Shown: in pieces, positions 1 through 10,704 of the stretch
Numbering within the stretch: position 1 is the stretch's first letter
How the letters are laid out: the number at the start of each line of letters is the position of its first letter
NCBI RefSeq assembly: GCF_905475465.1
Contig: NC_062251.1
Location: 11,630,047 to 11,694,046, forward strand
DNA: 64,000 nt
Direction: 5' to 3'
From: Pieris napi
Taxonomy: Eukaryota; Arthropoda; Insecta; Lepidoptera; Pieridae
Program-made: the position numbers and the translations under genes
Notes under the pieces: generated by a model
What the model was told of the DNA's origin: nothing
The model's input: only the letters and a program-made list of their open reading frames with translations
The model's database searches: none

Positions 1-16
1 ATAAGAACATATTGTT

Positions 17-982
17 ATGACTACACAAAGCGAATCAAGTTCGCGACGTGTACAGAAAAAAGAAGATAGCGAGGACAGAATGGACCTAAGTGTACTATTT
101 AAGTTTATTAAACCCTTCGATGGGTCGAGGGAGAGATTAGTCCCATTTCTAAATAATTGTCATAACGCTTATGATTTAGCCATAGAATCTAAACGTCCTG
201 CTTTACTTAAGTATATATTAAGTCAGTTAGAGGGTAAGGCCGAAAGTGCGTGTAGTATAAAAGAATTTGAATCGTGGGAACAACTCTCCGAGTTTCTCAC
301 CACTCAATTCGGAGAGAAAAAACACTATTCGGCACTACTCTCTGACTTACAAAACTGCACACAAAATAATGATTCGGTTAACGAGTTCGCACTACATATA
401 GAATCTTGCCTTTCAAAATTGTTAACAGAAATAAATTTATCTCAAAAAAAGAAGAAAAGCGAACTAGCTGGCCGAATTGCAGCTATGCAGGATTTAGCCC
501 TGCACCATTTTGTCATTGGTCTAAAACCCCAAATATCAACTATCGTCAGGTGTCGAGACCCAGAAACATTAAATGACGCAATAAACTTCGCAATTTCCGA
601 GGAGAAAATAATGGAAGCTTCTCGGAAAAGATATAATAATCCTCAAAGTCAAGGGCCGCCCAACAAAAATAATTATTCGCGCCCTAACTACCAATTTAGA
701 GATCGCTATCAAAACAAACCAACATCAACTTATGAACGTGCTCCTAATAATGTAAATTTAAGCAGTGCACAGCCACTATTCTGTCGATACTGTAAAGCTA
801 AAGGGCACGTATTGGAAAACTGCCGGAAGCGCGAATTTAATAATAAAAGATTCCAAAATACAAATCAAAATCCACGTACATTCCAACCACGAACTAACAG
901 TAGTTCTAACCACGTAAACTTTGCAGATCCGATATCTTATGAAGATACCAATAATGATGAAGTTGTCGATGATTTAAACTGA
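17..982 (+). CDS. gag: Gag of errantivirus-like element
   Basis: A 321-residue structural protein that would form the capsid and bind the element RNA. The first part, up to about residue 200, is a helical capsid-like region. Residues near 255-270 form one CCHC zinc knuckle (Cys-X2-Cys-X4-His-X4-Cys, in CRYCKAKGHVLENC), typical of a nucleocapsid. The tail is rich in Asn, Arg and Gln. The ATG at 17 is the first in frame within the window, so a longer N-terminus cannot be excluded. The stop at 980-982 follows directly on a slippery heptamer, so Pol is probably made as a Gag-Pol fusion by -1 frameshifting. No internal stops are seen. Confidence 0.88.
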   Translation: MTTQSESSSRRVQKKEDSEDRMDLSVLFKFIKPFDGSRERLVPFLNNCHNAYDLAIESKRPALLKYILSQLEGKAESACSIKEFESWEQLSEFLTTQFGEKKHYSALLSDLQNCTQNNDSVNEFALHIESCLSKLLTEINLSQKKKKSELAGRIAAMQDLALHHFVIGLKPQISTIVRCRDPETLNDAINFAISEEKIMEASRKRYNNPQSQGPPNKNNYSRPNYQFRDRYQNKPTSTYERAPNNVNLSSAQPLFCRYCKAKGHVLENCRKREFNNKRFQNTNQNPRTFQPRTNSSSNHVNFADPISYEDTNNDEVVDDLN

Positions 983-1031
983 AACCTGATTCGCGTCAGT
1001 GCCGTGCGGGTCAGAGAATAAAATACGGCAC
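973..1031 (+). promoter_or_regulatory. Probable -1 ribosomal frameshift site between gag and pol
   Basis: TTTAAAC at 973-979 is read in the gag frame as T-TTA-AAC and is followed at once by the gag stop TGA. This is a canonical X-XXY-YYZ heptamer. Slipping back one base gives TTT-AAA-CTG, and that frame is open without a stop into pol. Six bases downstream a 4-bp stem CTGA/TCAG (986-989 with 996-999) can form, and GTGCCGT (999-1005) pairs perfectly with ACGGCAC (1025-1031). Heptamer, frame change and stems are seen in the sequence; frameshift activity is inferred. Confidence 0.8.
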
Positions 1032-4000
1032 AACATATAATAACAATGTTGTCAATTATAGTATTCCCATTTCTTTACCCTGTAAACAAAAATCCAACTC
1101 CTTGACTCCGCTACATGGTAGTCAATTTCGTAAAACTCCAATATCCTCGCAAGGTAATCCAAATCCACAGGCTCCGCAACATGGTTGCCATACTAACCAA
1201 CGAGACGATATTGTGACTAAATCCTCTGTATCCACTATACCTAAAAGTCCCACTAAATCTTATACTTCCGCCGCGAAGTTTGGACTTCCTAATTCCACTG
1301 TATCCAATACATCCACAAACTCTAACTCCAAAGACACACCTACTGTGTTCGAGGTGACATCCAATGCCATACAGAGATCCTTACCATATGTATTACTCCA
1401 GACAAATGTCTCTGAAATCCCAATCAAATTCCTAATCGATTCAGGCTCGTCAGTTAGCCTAATGAAACAATCTTGCATCCAGATCGAACAATTATTCGAA
1501 CCGCCCAAAATCTTACTCAAAGGAATAAACTCAAACAGCGAAGCAACCAAAACTTTAGGCCAGTTCCCATTAAAGTTCTTCCTGAGCAATAAACAAAACA
1601 TTATCTTTGATATCACACTGAACCCTTTAGACTTTGATGACATAACTCATGAATCAGTTAACTTTAATTCTACATTACACCATACCCGACATACTGACGC
1701 TTACACTCGCACTCAGGAAGTATTGAATCAATTAAGAGTGAATCACCTTAATACTGAGGAATCTAACGCTCTTCACGATATATGCTCTCAGTATTCTGAT
1801 ATCTTTCATATTCCTGGAGATAAACTATCTCATACTGATGCCATCCAACATGAAATAAATACAACACCCCAAAATCCTATACATGTTAAATCATACCGCT
1901 TTCCAGAAATTCACAAACAAGAAGTAGCAAAACAAATAGACCAAATGTTGGAGCAAGACATCATTAAACCTTCTATGTCCCCGTGGTCGTCTCCTATCTG
2001 GGTGGTCCCGAAAAAACTTGACGCTTCAGGACATCGCAAATGGCGTGTAGTTATTGACTACAGGAAACTAAACGACATTACTATTGGAGATAGCTATCCT
2101 ATTCCTCAAATTTCCGAAATCTTAGACCAACTCGGACAAAGCAAATACTTCTCCACTCTTGATTTAGCCTCTGGATTTCATCAAATCCCCATTAGGGTAG
2201 AAGACACACCCAAAACCGCTTTCAGTGTTCCTCAAGGGCACTTTGAATTCACTCGAATGCCTTTTGGTCTTAAAAATGCGCCAGCTACATTCCAACGTCT
2301 TATGAACACAGCTCTCGCTGGTCTTCAAGATATCCGTTGCTTTGTGTACTTAGATGACATTGTCATATATTCTCACGACTTACCTAGCCACATAACAAAC
2401 CTTGAGTTAGTTTTCCAACGTCTTAGAAAATTTAATCTTAAACTTCAACCAGATAAATGCGAGTTCTTGAGACGCGAAGTTATTTATCTAGGGCATGTAA
2501 TTTCCGATAAAGGTGTAAAACCCAATCCAGACAAAATTAAATCTGTGACACAATTCCCCATTCCAAAAACTCCAAAAGATATTAAGTCTTTTCTAGGTCT
2601 TGTGTCCTATTACCGAAGATTTATTCCGGAATTCTCCAAAATCGCCAAACCTTTAACTGCTCTTTTGAAAAAAGATGTCTCATTCGTTTGGGAAAACCAA
2701 CAACAAATTTCTTTTGACGAATTGAAACTTAAACTAACTTCTGCTCCTGTTCTAATATATCCAGATTTTTCCTTACCATTTACCTTAACCTGCGATGCTT
2801 CTAAATATGCCATAGGTTCTGTTCTTTCTCAAGGACCTAAAGGCCAAGAAAGACCAATAGCTTATGCTTCTAGAACTCTGAATAAAGCTGAGACTAACTA
2901 CAGCACCACAGAAAAAGAACTCCTTGCAATACTCTTTGGCTGCAAAACCTTTCGTCCTTATATTTATGGGCGCAAATTCAATATAATAACTGATCATCGA
3001 CCACTGGCCTGGCTCATGAACCATAAAGACCCTAGCAGTAAGTTACAATGTTGGCGACTTAAACTCTCGGAGTATGACTATAATATAATCTACCGTAAAG
3101 GTCAACTAAATTCTGCGGCAGACGCTTTATCACGATATCCTGTAAATCCTATACAGAGTGATGACTCTCCTTTAAATCTTGATGAAATAAGCCCATTAAA
3201 TCCTGATCATCTTGTCGATTTTGAACCCCTGAGTCCAGATGCCATTATGCCTTCCGAAATACAAAATCCTGATCCAATACCAGATCAACGGCATACTGAA
3301 TCTCCTATAGATGCACAACGAGTTTTAGATGACTTAATACAATTAGGAGACTTACACTCCCCAAACCTACAAGATAATTCAATCCCTTCTGAATTAATGA
3401 CTCCCAGTAACTCTCATTCTGACGGTTCTCCTCCTGACACAATTCCTTCATCCAACCATGATTACAACACGTTCTTAAAAGCATTTTCCAAAAATGATAC
3501 AACCTTTACAACTCACATTAAAGAACACAATGAAAATCTCCTGAAGACTAAATCCAAAACTATTCTTGTACCGGTGTCAATCGATTTTGACGAATCTAAT
3601 CCTTATCTCGAGGAAATCCTGTCTAATTTAGAAAACCAGGAAATATTGAATGAAGAACGAGAACTCCATTCTTATAAAGAACTTCAGATAAATGAAAAAA
3701 CCTTTTTCCTTCTCTTAACAAAAGTTTACTACTTCGACAGTTGCTCTTACCCAGATATATTTAAAACATTAAAAACTGTACGCGATAAAATTCTATTATC
3801 TGGTAATATCAGCGAAATAGCTATATCCGACTTTAAAAACCCGTATGACAACCAATCTTTCTTTAAAATATACAACATGTTAATTTATTTATTTAATAAT
3901 ACAAACATAATAGTTAATGTCTATCATAACAGTATCATATATCCTGTCCCAACAGAAATTACTAAAATACTTAAAGAAAACCACGATATTTCTATCGCTG

Positions 4001-4998
4001 GACATTTAGGCTCAAATCGAATGTTTTCTCGCATCAAAGAAAGATACTATTGGAAAGGAATGCGTTCCGACATTGAAAATTATGTAAAAAATTGTAGCTT
4101 ATGTCAATCTAACAAAGCTTTTCGCCAAATTAATAGAGCTCCTATGCAAATAACTACGACATCAACTCGTCCTTTCGAAAGAATTGCTTTAGACATAGTC
4201 GGTCCTTTGCCCGAAGCTGGCACTATTAAACTTAAATACATACTTACTCTACAAGACGATCTTACTAAGTTCTCTTTGGCTTATCCTATTACCAATGCTA
4301 ATGCTGAAGAATCCTGTGAATGCTTAACCCATTTTATATCTTTATTCGGTATTCCAAAATCTATTCTAACCGATCAGGGTACTAATTTTACTGCGGAACT
4401 TTTCAAAATGTGTTGTAAATTTTTAAAGATTAAACAAATATGGTCAACACCATATCATCCACAAACACAAGGCGCGCTTGAACGTAGCCATTCGACCTTA
4501 AAAGAATATCTAAAATCATTTGTAAATGAAAATCAAACAGATTGGCATAAATATGTCTACACAGCTATACTCACCTATAATAGTACTATCCATAGCACAA
4601 CCAAGTTTACTCCTTATGAACTCATATTCGGTCATAAACCATACATACCAGACTCAGTTTTTAATTCCCAACCGGATCTCACTTACCCTGAATATATTAA
4701 AATGTTACACCATCGTTTAAAACTTTCCCATCAAAAAGCCCTAGAGAACATCAATATTTCCAAAGAAAGATCCAAACAGTATTACGACAGACATAGTCGG
4801 ACTGTACAATATAAAATCGGTGACTACGTGTATATTAAAAACCATGTCCGACTCCGTAAAGCCTTATCACCTATTTGGAAAGGTCCATATAAAGTAGTAA
4901 GGATACATGGTAATAACACCCTATCTCTTTTAATTAATCGTCGACATGTGAAACATCATTATGACGAAGTTAAACTCGCCGTTGAAGGTGAAAACTAA
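979..4998 (+). CDS. pol: Pol polyprotein (protease, reverse transcriptase, RNase H, integrase)
   Basis: The open frame starts at the frameshift site; a TTG at 1102 is not needed as a start. Counting residues from 1102, the aspartic protease motif is LIDSGSS near 112, the reverse transcriptase catalytic motif is YLDD near 415, and RNase H begins with TCDAS near 563. A long Ser/Pro/Asp-rich linker follows (about 680-790). The integrase has a His-His-Cys-Cys finger near 963-1005 and the catalytic residues in ALDIVGPL (about 1028), TDQGTNF (about 1090) and GALERSH (about 1126). All catalytic residues expected for the family are present and there are no internal stops, so this looks like a recently active copy. 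The protein would process Gag-Pol, copy the RNA and insert the DNA. Confidence 0.92.
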   Translation: MKPDSRQCRAGQRIKYGTTYNNNVVNYSIPISLPCKQKSNSLTPLHGSQFRKTPISSQGNPNPQAPQHGCHTNQRDDIVTKSSVSTIPKSPTKSYTSAAKFGLPNSTVSNTSTNSNSKDTPTVFEVTSNAIQRSLPYVLLQTNVSEIPIKFLIDSGSSVSLMKQSCIQIEQLFEPPKILLKGINSNSEATKTLGQFPLKFFLSNKQNIIFDITLNPLDFDDITHESVNFNSTLHHTRHTDAYTRTQEVLNQLRVNHLNTEESNALHDICSQYSDIFHIPGDKLSHTDAIQHEINTTPQNPIHVKSYRFPEIHKQEVAKQIDQMLEQDIIKPSMSPWSSPIWVVPKKLDASGHRKWRVVIDYRKLNDITIGDSYPIPQISEILDQLGQSKYFSTLDLASGFHQIPIRVEDTPKTAFSVPQGHFEFTRMPFGLKNAPATFQRLMNTALAGLQDIRCFVYLDDIVIYSHDLPSHITNLELVFQRLRKFNLKLQPDKCEFLRREVIYLGHVISDKGVKPNPDKIKSVTQFPIPKTPKDIKSFLGLVSYYRRFIPEFSKIAKPLTALLKKDVSFVWENQQQISFDELKLKLTSAPVLIYPDFSLPFTLTCDASKYAIGSVLSQGPKGQERPIAYASRTLNKAETNYSTTEKELLAILFGCKTFRPYIYGRKFNIITDHRPLAWLMNHKDPSSKLQCWRLKLSEYDYNIIYRKGQLNSAADALSRYPVNPIQSDDSPLNLDEISPLNPDHLVDFEPLSPDAIMPSEIQNPDPIPDQRHTESPIDAQRVLDDLIQLGDLHSPNLQDNSIPSELMTPSNSHSDGSPPDTIPSSNHDYNTFLKAFSKNDTTFTTHIKEHNENLLKTKSKTILVPVSIDFDESNPYLEEILSNLENQEILNEERELHSYKELQINEKTFFLLLTKVYYFDSCSYPDIFKTLKTVRDKILLSGNISEIAISDFKNPYDNQSFFKIYNMLIYLFNNTNIIVNVYHNSIIYPVPTEITKILKENHDISIAGHLGSNRMFSRIKERYYWKGMRSDIENYVKNCSLCQSNKAFRQINRAPMQITTTSTRPFERIALDIVGPLPEAGTIKLKYILTLQDDLTKFSLAYPITNANAEESCECLTHFISLFGIPKSILTDQGTNFTAELFKMCCKFLKIKQIWSTPYHPQTQGALERSHSTLKEYLKSFVNENQTDWHKYVYTAILTYNSTIHSTTKFTPYELIFGHKPYIPDSVFNSQPDLTYPEYIKMLHHRLKLSHQKALENINISKERSKQYYDRHSRTVQYKIGDYVYIKNHVRLRKALSPIWKGPYKVVRIHGNNTLSLLINRRHVKHHYDEVKLAVEGEN

Positions 4999-5097
4999 AT
5001 AAAATTAAAATAGTATTAAGGTAGATTCTTAAGTAAACCTTTAAGTATTAATTAATGTTTAAATAAACCTATCTGATAGACAACTATAATTTGCACT

Positions 5098-5121
5098 CAA
5101 TTTTCTATTTCTTCTTACAGA
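5098..5121 (+). promoter_or_regulatory. Probable 3' splice acceptor for the env message
   Basis: A pyrimidine-rich run ends in TTCTTCTTACAG at 5109-5120. The env reading frame is open from directly after this AG but has no good ATG at its start. This fits errantiviruses, where env is translated from a spliced RNA whose start codon comes from an upstream exon. The donor would lie outside the window or in gag; it was not identified. Confidence 0.6.
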
Positions 5122-5827
5122 CTAATAATTTATAATCCTATCCTGGGCAACAAAAATGAAGAGTACATTCATACTATCACCTCGAGTCCTGGCATTTACT
5201 TCGACCCACATGGTACTGCAAAAATAATAAATGATCATATTCACATAGTGATCCCAATTGATATATCGTTTGCACCAACTCACATAGACAATATTAAGAA
5301 TGCTTTCAGCACAATACGTTACTTATGTCAACAAAGCGGAACATTCAACCACTTTGAATGTCACAATCTAATTCAACCACTTGATTCATTGTTCAAAGAC
5401 ATAATTCGGGATTTTCAGTCTATATCACACCTTACAACTTCCAAATCGAAACGATCTGCTTGGTTTGCCGGTATTGGAACTGTATTTAAACATATATTTG
5501 GAACTCTAAATGAAGATGACGCACATAGATATAATAAAGCAATTGCTAAAATGCAACAAATAGATAAAGATCTTAATTCAAATCTTAAACAAAGCATTTA
5601 TATCTCTAAATCCGCAATTACAAACTTTAATGCTTCCATGAACGAACTCAATAAGAATCAAATCCTATTGAACGATGTTATCGATAAATTATCTCTTTCC
5701 GTCAAAAACGTTTCTGAGGTCATCAACTCTGTCAAGTTGCAAACAAACATGGATGAAATCTTAAGTGTGTTACAAGCTAGCCTCTTAACACTTTCATTCA
5801 AAATTGAAGATATTGTAAGCAGTGTAT
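5121..5827 (+). pseudogene. env: Env-like protein, N-terminal part, broken by a LINE insertion
   Basis: The open frame runs from the splice acceptor to the LINE junction. It resembles the insect retrovirus / baculovirus F-type envelope family: a short ectodomain segment, a basic cleavage-like site (Lys-Ser-Lys-Arg, encoded near 5443-5454), a hydrophobic Gly-rich stretch resembling a fusion peptide directly after it, then helical heptad-like sequence. The frame continues past 5827 only into LINE sequence and soon stops at 5886. The rest of the gene lies at 10732-11817. The last seven bases (5821-5827, AGTGTAT) are the target duplication of the LINE. Function is lost in this copy. Confidence 0.8.
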
Positions 5828-6154
5828 ACACTCTCCCCCCTGGACCGCGGAAGCGTTTAGACGTGTGCATTCTATTTGTTTTATAACTTAAAAATCAAAT
5901 TAAAAATAAATTCCGTGCGAATAAATTAAGGTGTGTACCAGGAGCGCATGAGTTGCGTTGCAGTAAGTGCATCTGTGCGAACGGGACAACACTTGTGAGA
6001 CAGCTTAAGTTGTACGCTCCGTCTGCGCGCATCATCGATACGCAAGCTTTGTAAGTTGCCGTAATTCATAAGCGATAGCGGGTAGCGGAAATTTATAGGG
6101 GGCCGGTCCAAGTTTATTTTTTCGTGTACTCTGGTGTCATCTTTTGTCAGAAAT

Positions 6155-7057
6155 ATGCCTCTTAAGCGCACACCTCCCAGCACCCCCACTCCCGAAGACT
6201 TAAAGGAAGCTAGGTTGAACGCGCCGAAAGCTTCTTTTTCGGGCTCCGCGCCAGATTTATCTAATGAGGAGCGAAGCAATGTAACTATGAGGCGCAAGCA
6301 GGATGAGTCCTATATTAAAAAATTCATAACCGAAATTAAGGATATGCTTGCTAAAGCAAACTCTCAAAATGAAAGTAAATTCACCTCCTTGCAATCCTCC
6401 ATGAGAGAAATCTTGACACAAAATACAGAAATAAAAGACTCCATTGCTTTTGTCTCTAAGCAGTACGAAGATATGAAAGCTAAATACGAGAAGTTGGAAA
6501 AACAGAGGAATGAAGATCGTCTGTATATTGATCAGCTTGAAAAGAAAATCGAGTCGCTGGAACGAACGTCTGCCTCAACTAAACTTGAACTAAGAAATAT
6601 TCCTAAGATTACCGGTGAAAATAAGGATAGCTTATGTAAAATTGCTTCAAAAGCTGCAGATGTTATTGATTTTCCCATACAGAAACAGGATATTAAGGAT
6701 ATTTATCGTACAAAAAGTAAAACTGGACATGGAGCAATTATTGTGGAATTGGGCAGCGTTATATTGAAAGATGGTATTATTGAAAAGGCACGCAAATTTA
6801 ACAAAATGAATTCTGCTAACAAATTGAACACGGCACACTTAAGTTTGGAAGGACCAGCAAAGCCATTTTTTATTTCAGAATGTCTATCACCCTGCGGAAA
6901 ACGATTAAATTATCTGGCTCGTGCATTTGCTCAGGAAAATGGATATAAATTCTGCTGGACCTCATTTGGAAGAACCTACCTGAGACAAGATGAAGGTAAA
7001 CGGCATATTAGAATTGATAGTGAGGGTGATTTAAATAAACTTCGTCTAAAACAATGA
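6155..7057 (+). CDS. LINE ORF1, FP25K-like nucleic-acid-binding protein
   Basis: I choose the ATG at 6155 because the upstream in-frame GTG at 6134 is a poor start. The protein is about 300 residues. The N-terminus is basic and rich in Pro and Ser/Thr. A long coiled coil with regular Lys/Glu/Leu heptads follows (about residues 55-150). The C-terminal half (from about 150) has the pattern of the domain shared by insect LINE ORF1 proteins and the baculovirus FP25K protein, including a block around SPCGKRLNYLARAFAQENGY. It would bind LINE RNA and form the retrotransposition particle with the ORF2 product. ORF2 starts about 290 bases downstream. Confidence 0.78.
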   Translation: MPLKRTPPSTPTPEDLKEARLNAPKASFSGSAPDLSNEERSNVTMRRKQDESYIKKFITEIKDMLAKANSQNESKFTSLQSSMREILTQNTEIKDSIAFVSKQYEDMKAKYEKLEKQRNEDRLYIDQLEKKIESLERTSASTKLELRNIPKITGENKDSLCKIASKAADVIDFPIQKQDIKDIYRTKSKTGHGAIIVELGSVILKDGIIEKARKFNKMNSANKLNTAHLSLEGPAKPFFISECLSPCGKRLNYLARAFAQENGYKFCWTSFGRTYLRQDEGKRHIRIDSEGDLNKLRLKQ

Positions 7058-7347
7058 CTTTTTGAGGCCCCCAGGAAACTCCGCCGGCCTACGATAACTT
7101 TCCTGTTTGTGAAAATCCAGCACTTAATTATTGTTTTTATAGATATTATTTTATTTTTTTATATATTATATTATTGTTTTACTTTATATACATACTTATA
7201 CTCTGTTCATTGTATTGTATTTTACATAACTAAAAAATTATACATTCTTAGTCTAGTGATCATGTTGAAATCGAGATCTTATCTTTGTAAAAATGTCAGC
7301 ATTTCTCAGACACGAGTAGCTGCGACAAAAAGCTTAATATTTTACAA

Positions 7348-10257
7348 ATGGCTAGATTTATTGATAATATAAATAATGATATTGATAATATAACAGTGGC
7401 AACTGCCTACAGTTGTGATATAATTAATTGTAATGATTTAGTAAAAAAATCAGGAAACTCCCTAAAAATTATAACACAAAATATCCGTAGCGTTTACAAA
7501 AATATTGATGCATTCTTGGCCCATATAGCTCGTCTGTACTTTGATCCAGATATAATAATTTTAACTGAATGCTGGTTAAACGATAATAAACCCATACCCA
7601 GTCTCAAGGATTATAATTCTTATTTCACAAAAAAATGCTTAAATCAAAATGACGGTATTATAATTTATGCTAAACAAAATATAAATTGCGAAATTGAAGA
7701 ACCTAATCCTAAAGATGCTAACTTTCTGCTAGCTAAAATAGTACCAGATATTGTACTTTTAGCTATTTATAGATCACCATCCTTTTACTACACTGAGCGC
7801 TTTTTGAATGCTTTGAATGATATTGTTAAATCTATAAAATCTAAGAATATATTTTTAATAGGTGATATAAATATCGATATAAAACCTGGAAACGGTGACA
7901 GAAACAGTAACTCTTACTTAAATTTAACCAGCGAATTGGGTTTTCTGCCAGGCCACACATATCCAACACGATTAAGCAATTGTCTCGATCATGTAATGGT
8001 TAAAACTGTTTTACAAACTAGTGTTATAGTTATAAATTCCACCGTAACTGATCACGACTCTATTCTAATAAATCTATCCCTTAACAGTAAACGGACTAAT
8101 ACTCAGTGCCCTTCCATTGTTGAAAGAGTAAATTTTAGTGAAGCTATAAAATATGTTGAATTGGCTGATTTTACTTTTATGACTAACAAGCAAGACGCCG
8201 AGTCTGCTGCGACTCGATTTGTTGAAATTCTGTCATCTGCTATTAAAGCTAACACTGAAAAAGTCCGTGTACCCAGGCGCAAAAAATCTCTTAAGCCCTG
8301 GATGACTCCGGGCCTACTTCGCTGTATCCGTCACCGGGATAAACTGCATCTTAATTTAAAAAGGGACCCCCAAAATGAAATTCTTAAAATAACCTATAAA
8401 AGGTACAGGAATTTTTGTTGCTCATTACTTAGAAAATTGAAGCGCGAACACGATAAATTCTTATTAAAAAGTGCAAAATCAAATAAAGAAACCTGGGCTG
8501 CAATAAAATATGTCACCGATAGTTCAAGTAAAAAATCTTCTGCCGATGAGTTAATTAGGAATTGTAACGCATTGGATGCGGTTGAGGACATAAATAGTTA
8601 TTTTTCTAATGTTGGTAGAGAGCTAGCTGAAAAACTTACAGGGTGTAAGTATAACTACATATGTACAAGATCTAATTGCTTGACTAACTCCTTCGTACTA
8701 ATGCCACCAGATGAGGTTGAGGTGGAATCTCTCATCTTAAGCTTAAAAAATGATTGTGCCACTGGTTGGGACTCTATACCAGCTCGATTTCTAAAAATGG
8801 TAAGACATGTCATTGTATCGCCGCTTACTATCTTGTTTCAGACATGTTTTAGGGAAGGCTGCTTTCCAAAAGTCTTTAAAAGGTCTCTCATTACTCCTGT
8901 TCACAAGGGTGGGGCACGGGATTGTGTTGCAAACTACAGACCGATTTCTGTGCTTACAGCACTATCAAAAATCCTAGAAAAGATGCTTAACGTGAGGTTA
9001 ATACAGTTTTTAAATCGGTACAATATTCTGTCCAGCTCACAATTTGGTTTCAGAATGGGTATGTCAACAGAAGACGCTGTGGGTAGCTTGATTGAGTTTG
9101 TCACAGAAAAACTTGACAGGAAACAAAAGTGCCTTGGTGTTTTCCTCGATCTTGCCAAGGCATTTGATACCGTCTCAATACCTATACTTGTGGACAAATT
9201 GGAGCGAATTGGAATAAGAGACTCAGCCCTGCTTATTTTTAAAGATTTCCTTAGTGGTCGGGTGCAAAGGGTTAAGATTAATAATTATATTAGTTCCGAC
9301 GCAAATGTAACTTTTGGAGTTCCGCAAGGCAGTATTCTTGGTCCAAGTCTTTTTCTTATTTACATAAACGACCTATGTAATATGTCCCTAACTAGTTGCA
9401 GGTTGTTTACCTATGCCGATGATACGGCTATAGTTTTTTATGGGGACACCTGGACCGAGATACAAAATATTGCCGAAAGTGGACTGCAGAAGGTGGCTAG
9501 ATGGCTCAGGGAAAATTTACTTACTTTAAATATTTCTAAAACTTCGTATATTCAGTTCCAAACTATTAATTCCCATATGACTGATATTAATCTTAAAATA
9601 CACATATGTGTCTCTGAGCGCAATTGTACTTGCATTAATATAACAAAATCCAATACCATTAAATACCTCGGTATCGAATTAGATAATAAATTGAGTTGGC
9701 TTCCTCACATTGAGATTATAACGGCACGCACGCGAAAACTAATCTGGACATTCAAAAAATTACGTTATGCCGCGGAATTTGAACTACTCCGCACTGTTTA
9801 CTTTGCCTTAGTAAAATCGGTTATTGGATACTGCGTGAGCGTGTGGGGTGGAGCGTGCAAGTCACATCTAATTCAGCTTGAAAGAGCCCATAGATCTTTA
9901 CTAAAAGTAATGACTTTCAAACCCTACAGATTTTCAACCACACTTTTATATAAACAGTGTGAGCTCCTCAGTGTTAGACAGTTATTCGTCTTTAATATAA
10001 TAGCCAAACAACATGTCCATACCCCTTATAACCCAGAGGTTTGCAGTAACAAACGCTGTATACCAAATGTACTCCCCACAGCAAAATTCCGTACTACCTT
10101 CGCAAGGCGACAACGAGCATATCTCTCAGTCTTTCTATATAATAAAATAAACAAAAAATTAAATTTCTACCCTCTTTCACTACATGACTGCAAATCAATT
10201 GTTAAGACTTGGCTTTTGTCCTTAAATTATGAGGAAACAGAAGATCTATTTAACTAA
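7348..10257 (+). CDS. LINE ORF2, APE-type endonuclease and reverse transcriptase
   Basis: 969 residues, unbroken. The N-terminal endonuclease shows the catalytic set TECWL (Glu near 73), GDINIDI (Asp near 172) and TDHDS (Asp/His near 235). The reverse transcriptase follows: NYRPISVL near 530, LDLAKAFDTV near 600, GVPQGSILGP near 655, and the catalytic YADD near 688. A C-terminal thumb-like region runs to the end. The enzyme nicks target DNA and primes reverse transcription from the nick. No key residue is missing, so this copy may be competent. Confidence 0.92.
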   Translation: MARFIDNINNDIDNITVATAYSCDIINCNDLVKKSGNSLKIITQNIRSVYKNIDAFLAHIARLYFDPDIIILTECWLNDNKPIPSLKDYNSYFTKKCLNQNDGIIIYAKQNINCEIEEPNPKDANFLLAKIVPDIVLLAIYRSPSFYYTERFLNALNDIVKSIKSKNIFLIGDINIDIKPGNGDRNSNSYLNLTSELGFLPGHTYPTRLSNCLDHVMVKTVLQTSVIVINSTVTDHDSILINLSLNSKRTNTQCPSIVERVNFSEAIKYVELADFTFMTNKQDAESAATRFVEILSSAIKANTEKVRVPRRKKSLKPWMTPGLLRCIRHRDKLHLNLKRDPQNEILKITYKRYRNFCCSLLRKLKREHDKFLLKSAKSNKETWAAIKYVTDSSSKKSSADELIRNCNALDAVEDINSYFSNVGRELAEKLTGCKYNYICTRSNCLTNSFVLMPPDEVEVESLILSLKNDCATGWDSIPARFLKMVRHVIVSPLTILFQTCFREGCFPKVFKRSLITPVHKGGARDCVANYRPISVLTALSKILEKMLNVRLIQFLNRYNILSSSQFGFRMGMSTEDAVGSLIEFVTEKLDRKQKCLGVFLDLAKAFDTVSIPILVDKLERIGIRDSALLIFKDFLSGRVQRVKINNYISSDANVTFGVPQGSILGPSLFLIYINDLCNMSLTSCRLFTYADDTAIVFYGDTWTEIQNIAESGLQKVARWLRENLLTLNISKTSYIQFQTINSHMTDINLKIHICVSERNCTCINITKSNTIKYLGIELDNKLSWLPHIEIITARTRKLIWTFKKLRYAAEFELLRTVYFALVKSVIGYCVSVWGGACKSHLIQLERAHRSLLKVMTFKPYRFSTTLLYKQCELLSVRQLFVFNIIAKQHVHTPYNPEVCSNKRCIPNVLPTAKFRTTFARRQRAYLSVFLYNKINKKLNFYPLSLHDCKSIVKTWLLSLNYEETEDLFN

Positions 10258-10704
10258 CATGCTACAATAATATTTTAGTTATTTTGATTCATTAATTATG
10301 TGTATAATTTATATATTTATACTAGTGTTACATATACCCATATGTAAAATGTATAATTATGTATATTTATGTATTATGTATATTTATGTATTTTAGTATT
10401 TTATGTGTATGTACCTATTTTATTACCTATTATATTCATTGTAATTTATACTGAAACATTTTTTTTTAATATATGTTATTTTTGTTTAAGTATATTATGT
10501 GTAAGAGGATAATTAGATGTAATATCTGGAATTTACAAATGTCTATAAAAAGTATTGTCTTGTAAAATTTTGAATAAGCTCTCTTGACACTTGTTACGAA
10601 TTATATTGGGAGAAGCCACTGACTCCTGAGATACAGGCACTAAAGCCTAGTTTAGGTGTCAGAGTCTTCATAGGATTTCTGTAATTACAAATATGTCAAT
10701 AAAG

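Noticed and set aside
7109..7372. 87-codon open frame between LINE ORF1 and ORF2
   Set aside because: AT-rich, low-complexity hydrophobic translation; it overlaps the ORF2 start and has no family pattern.
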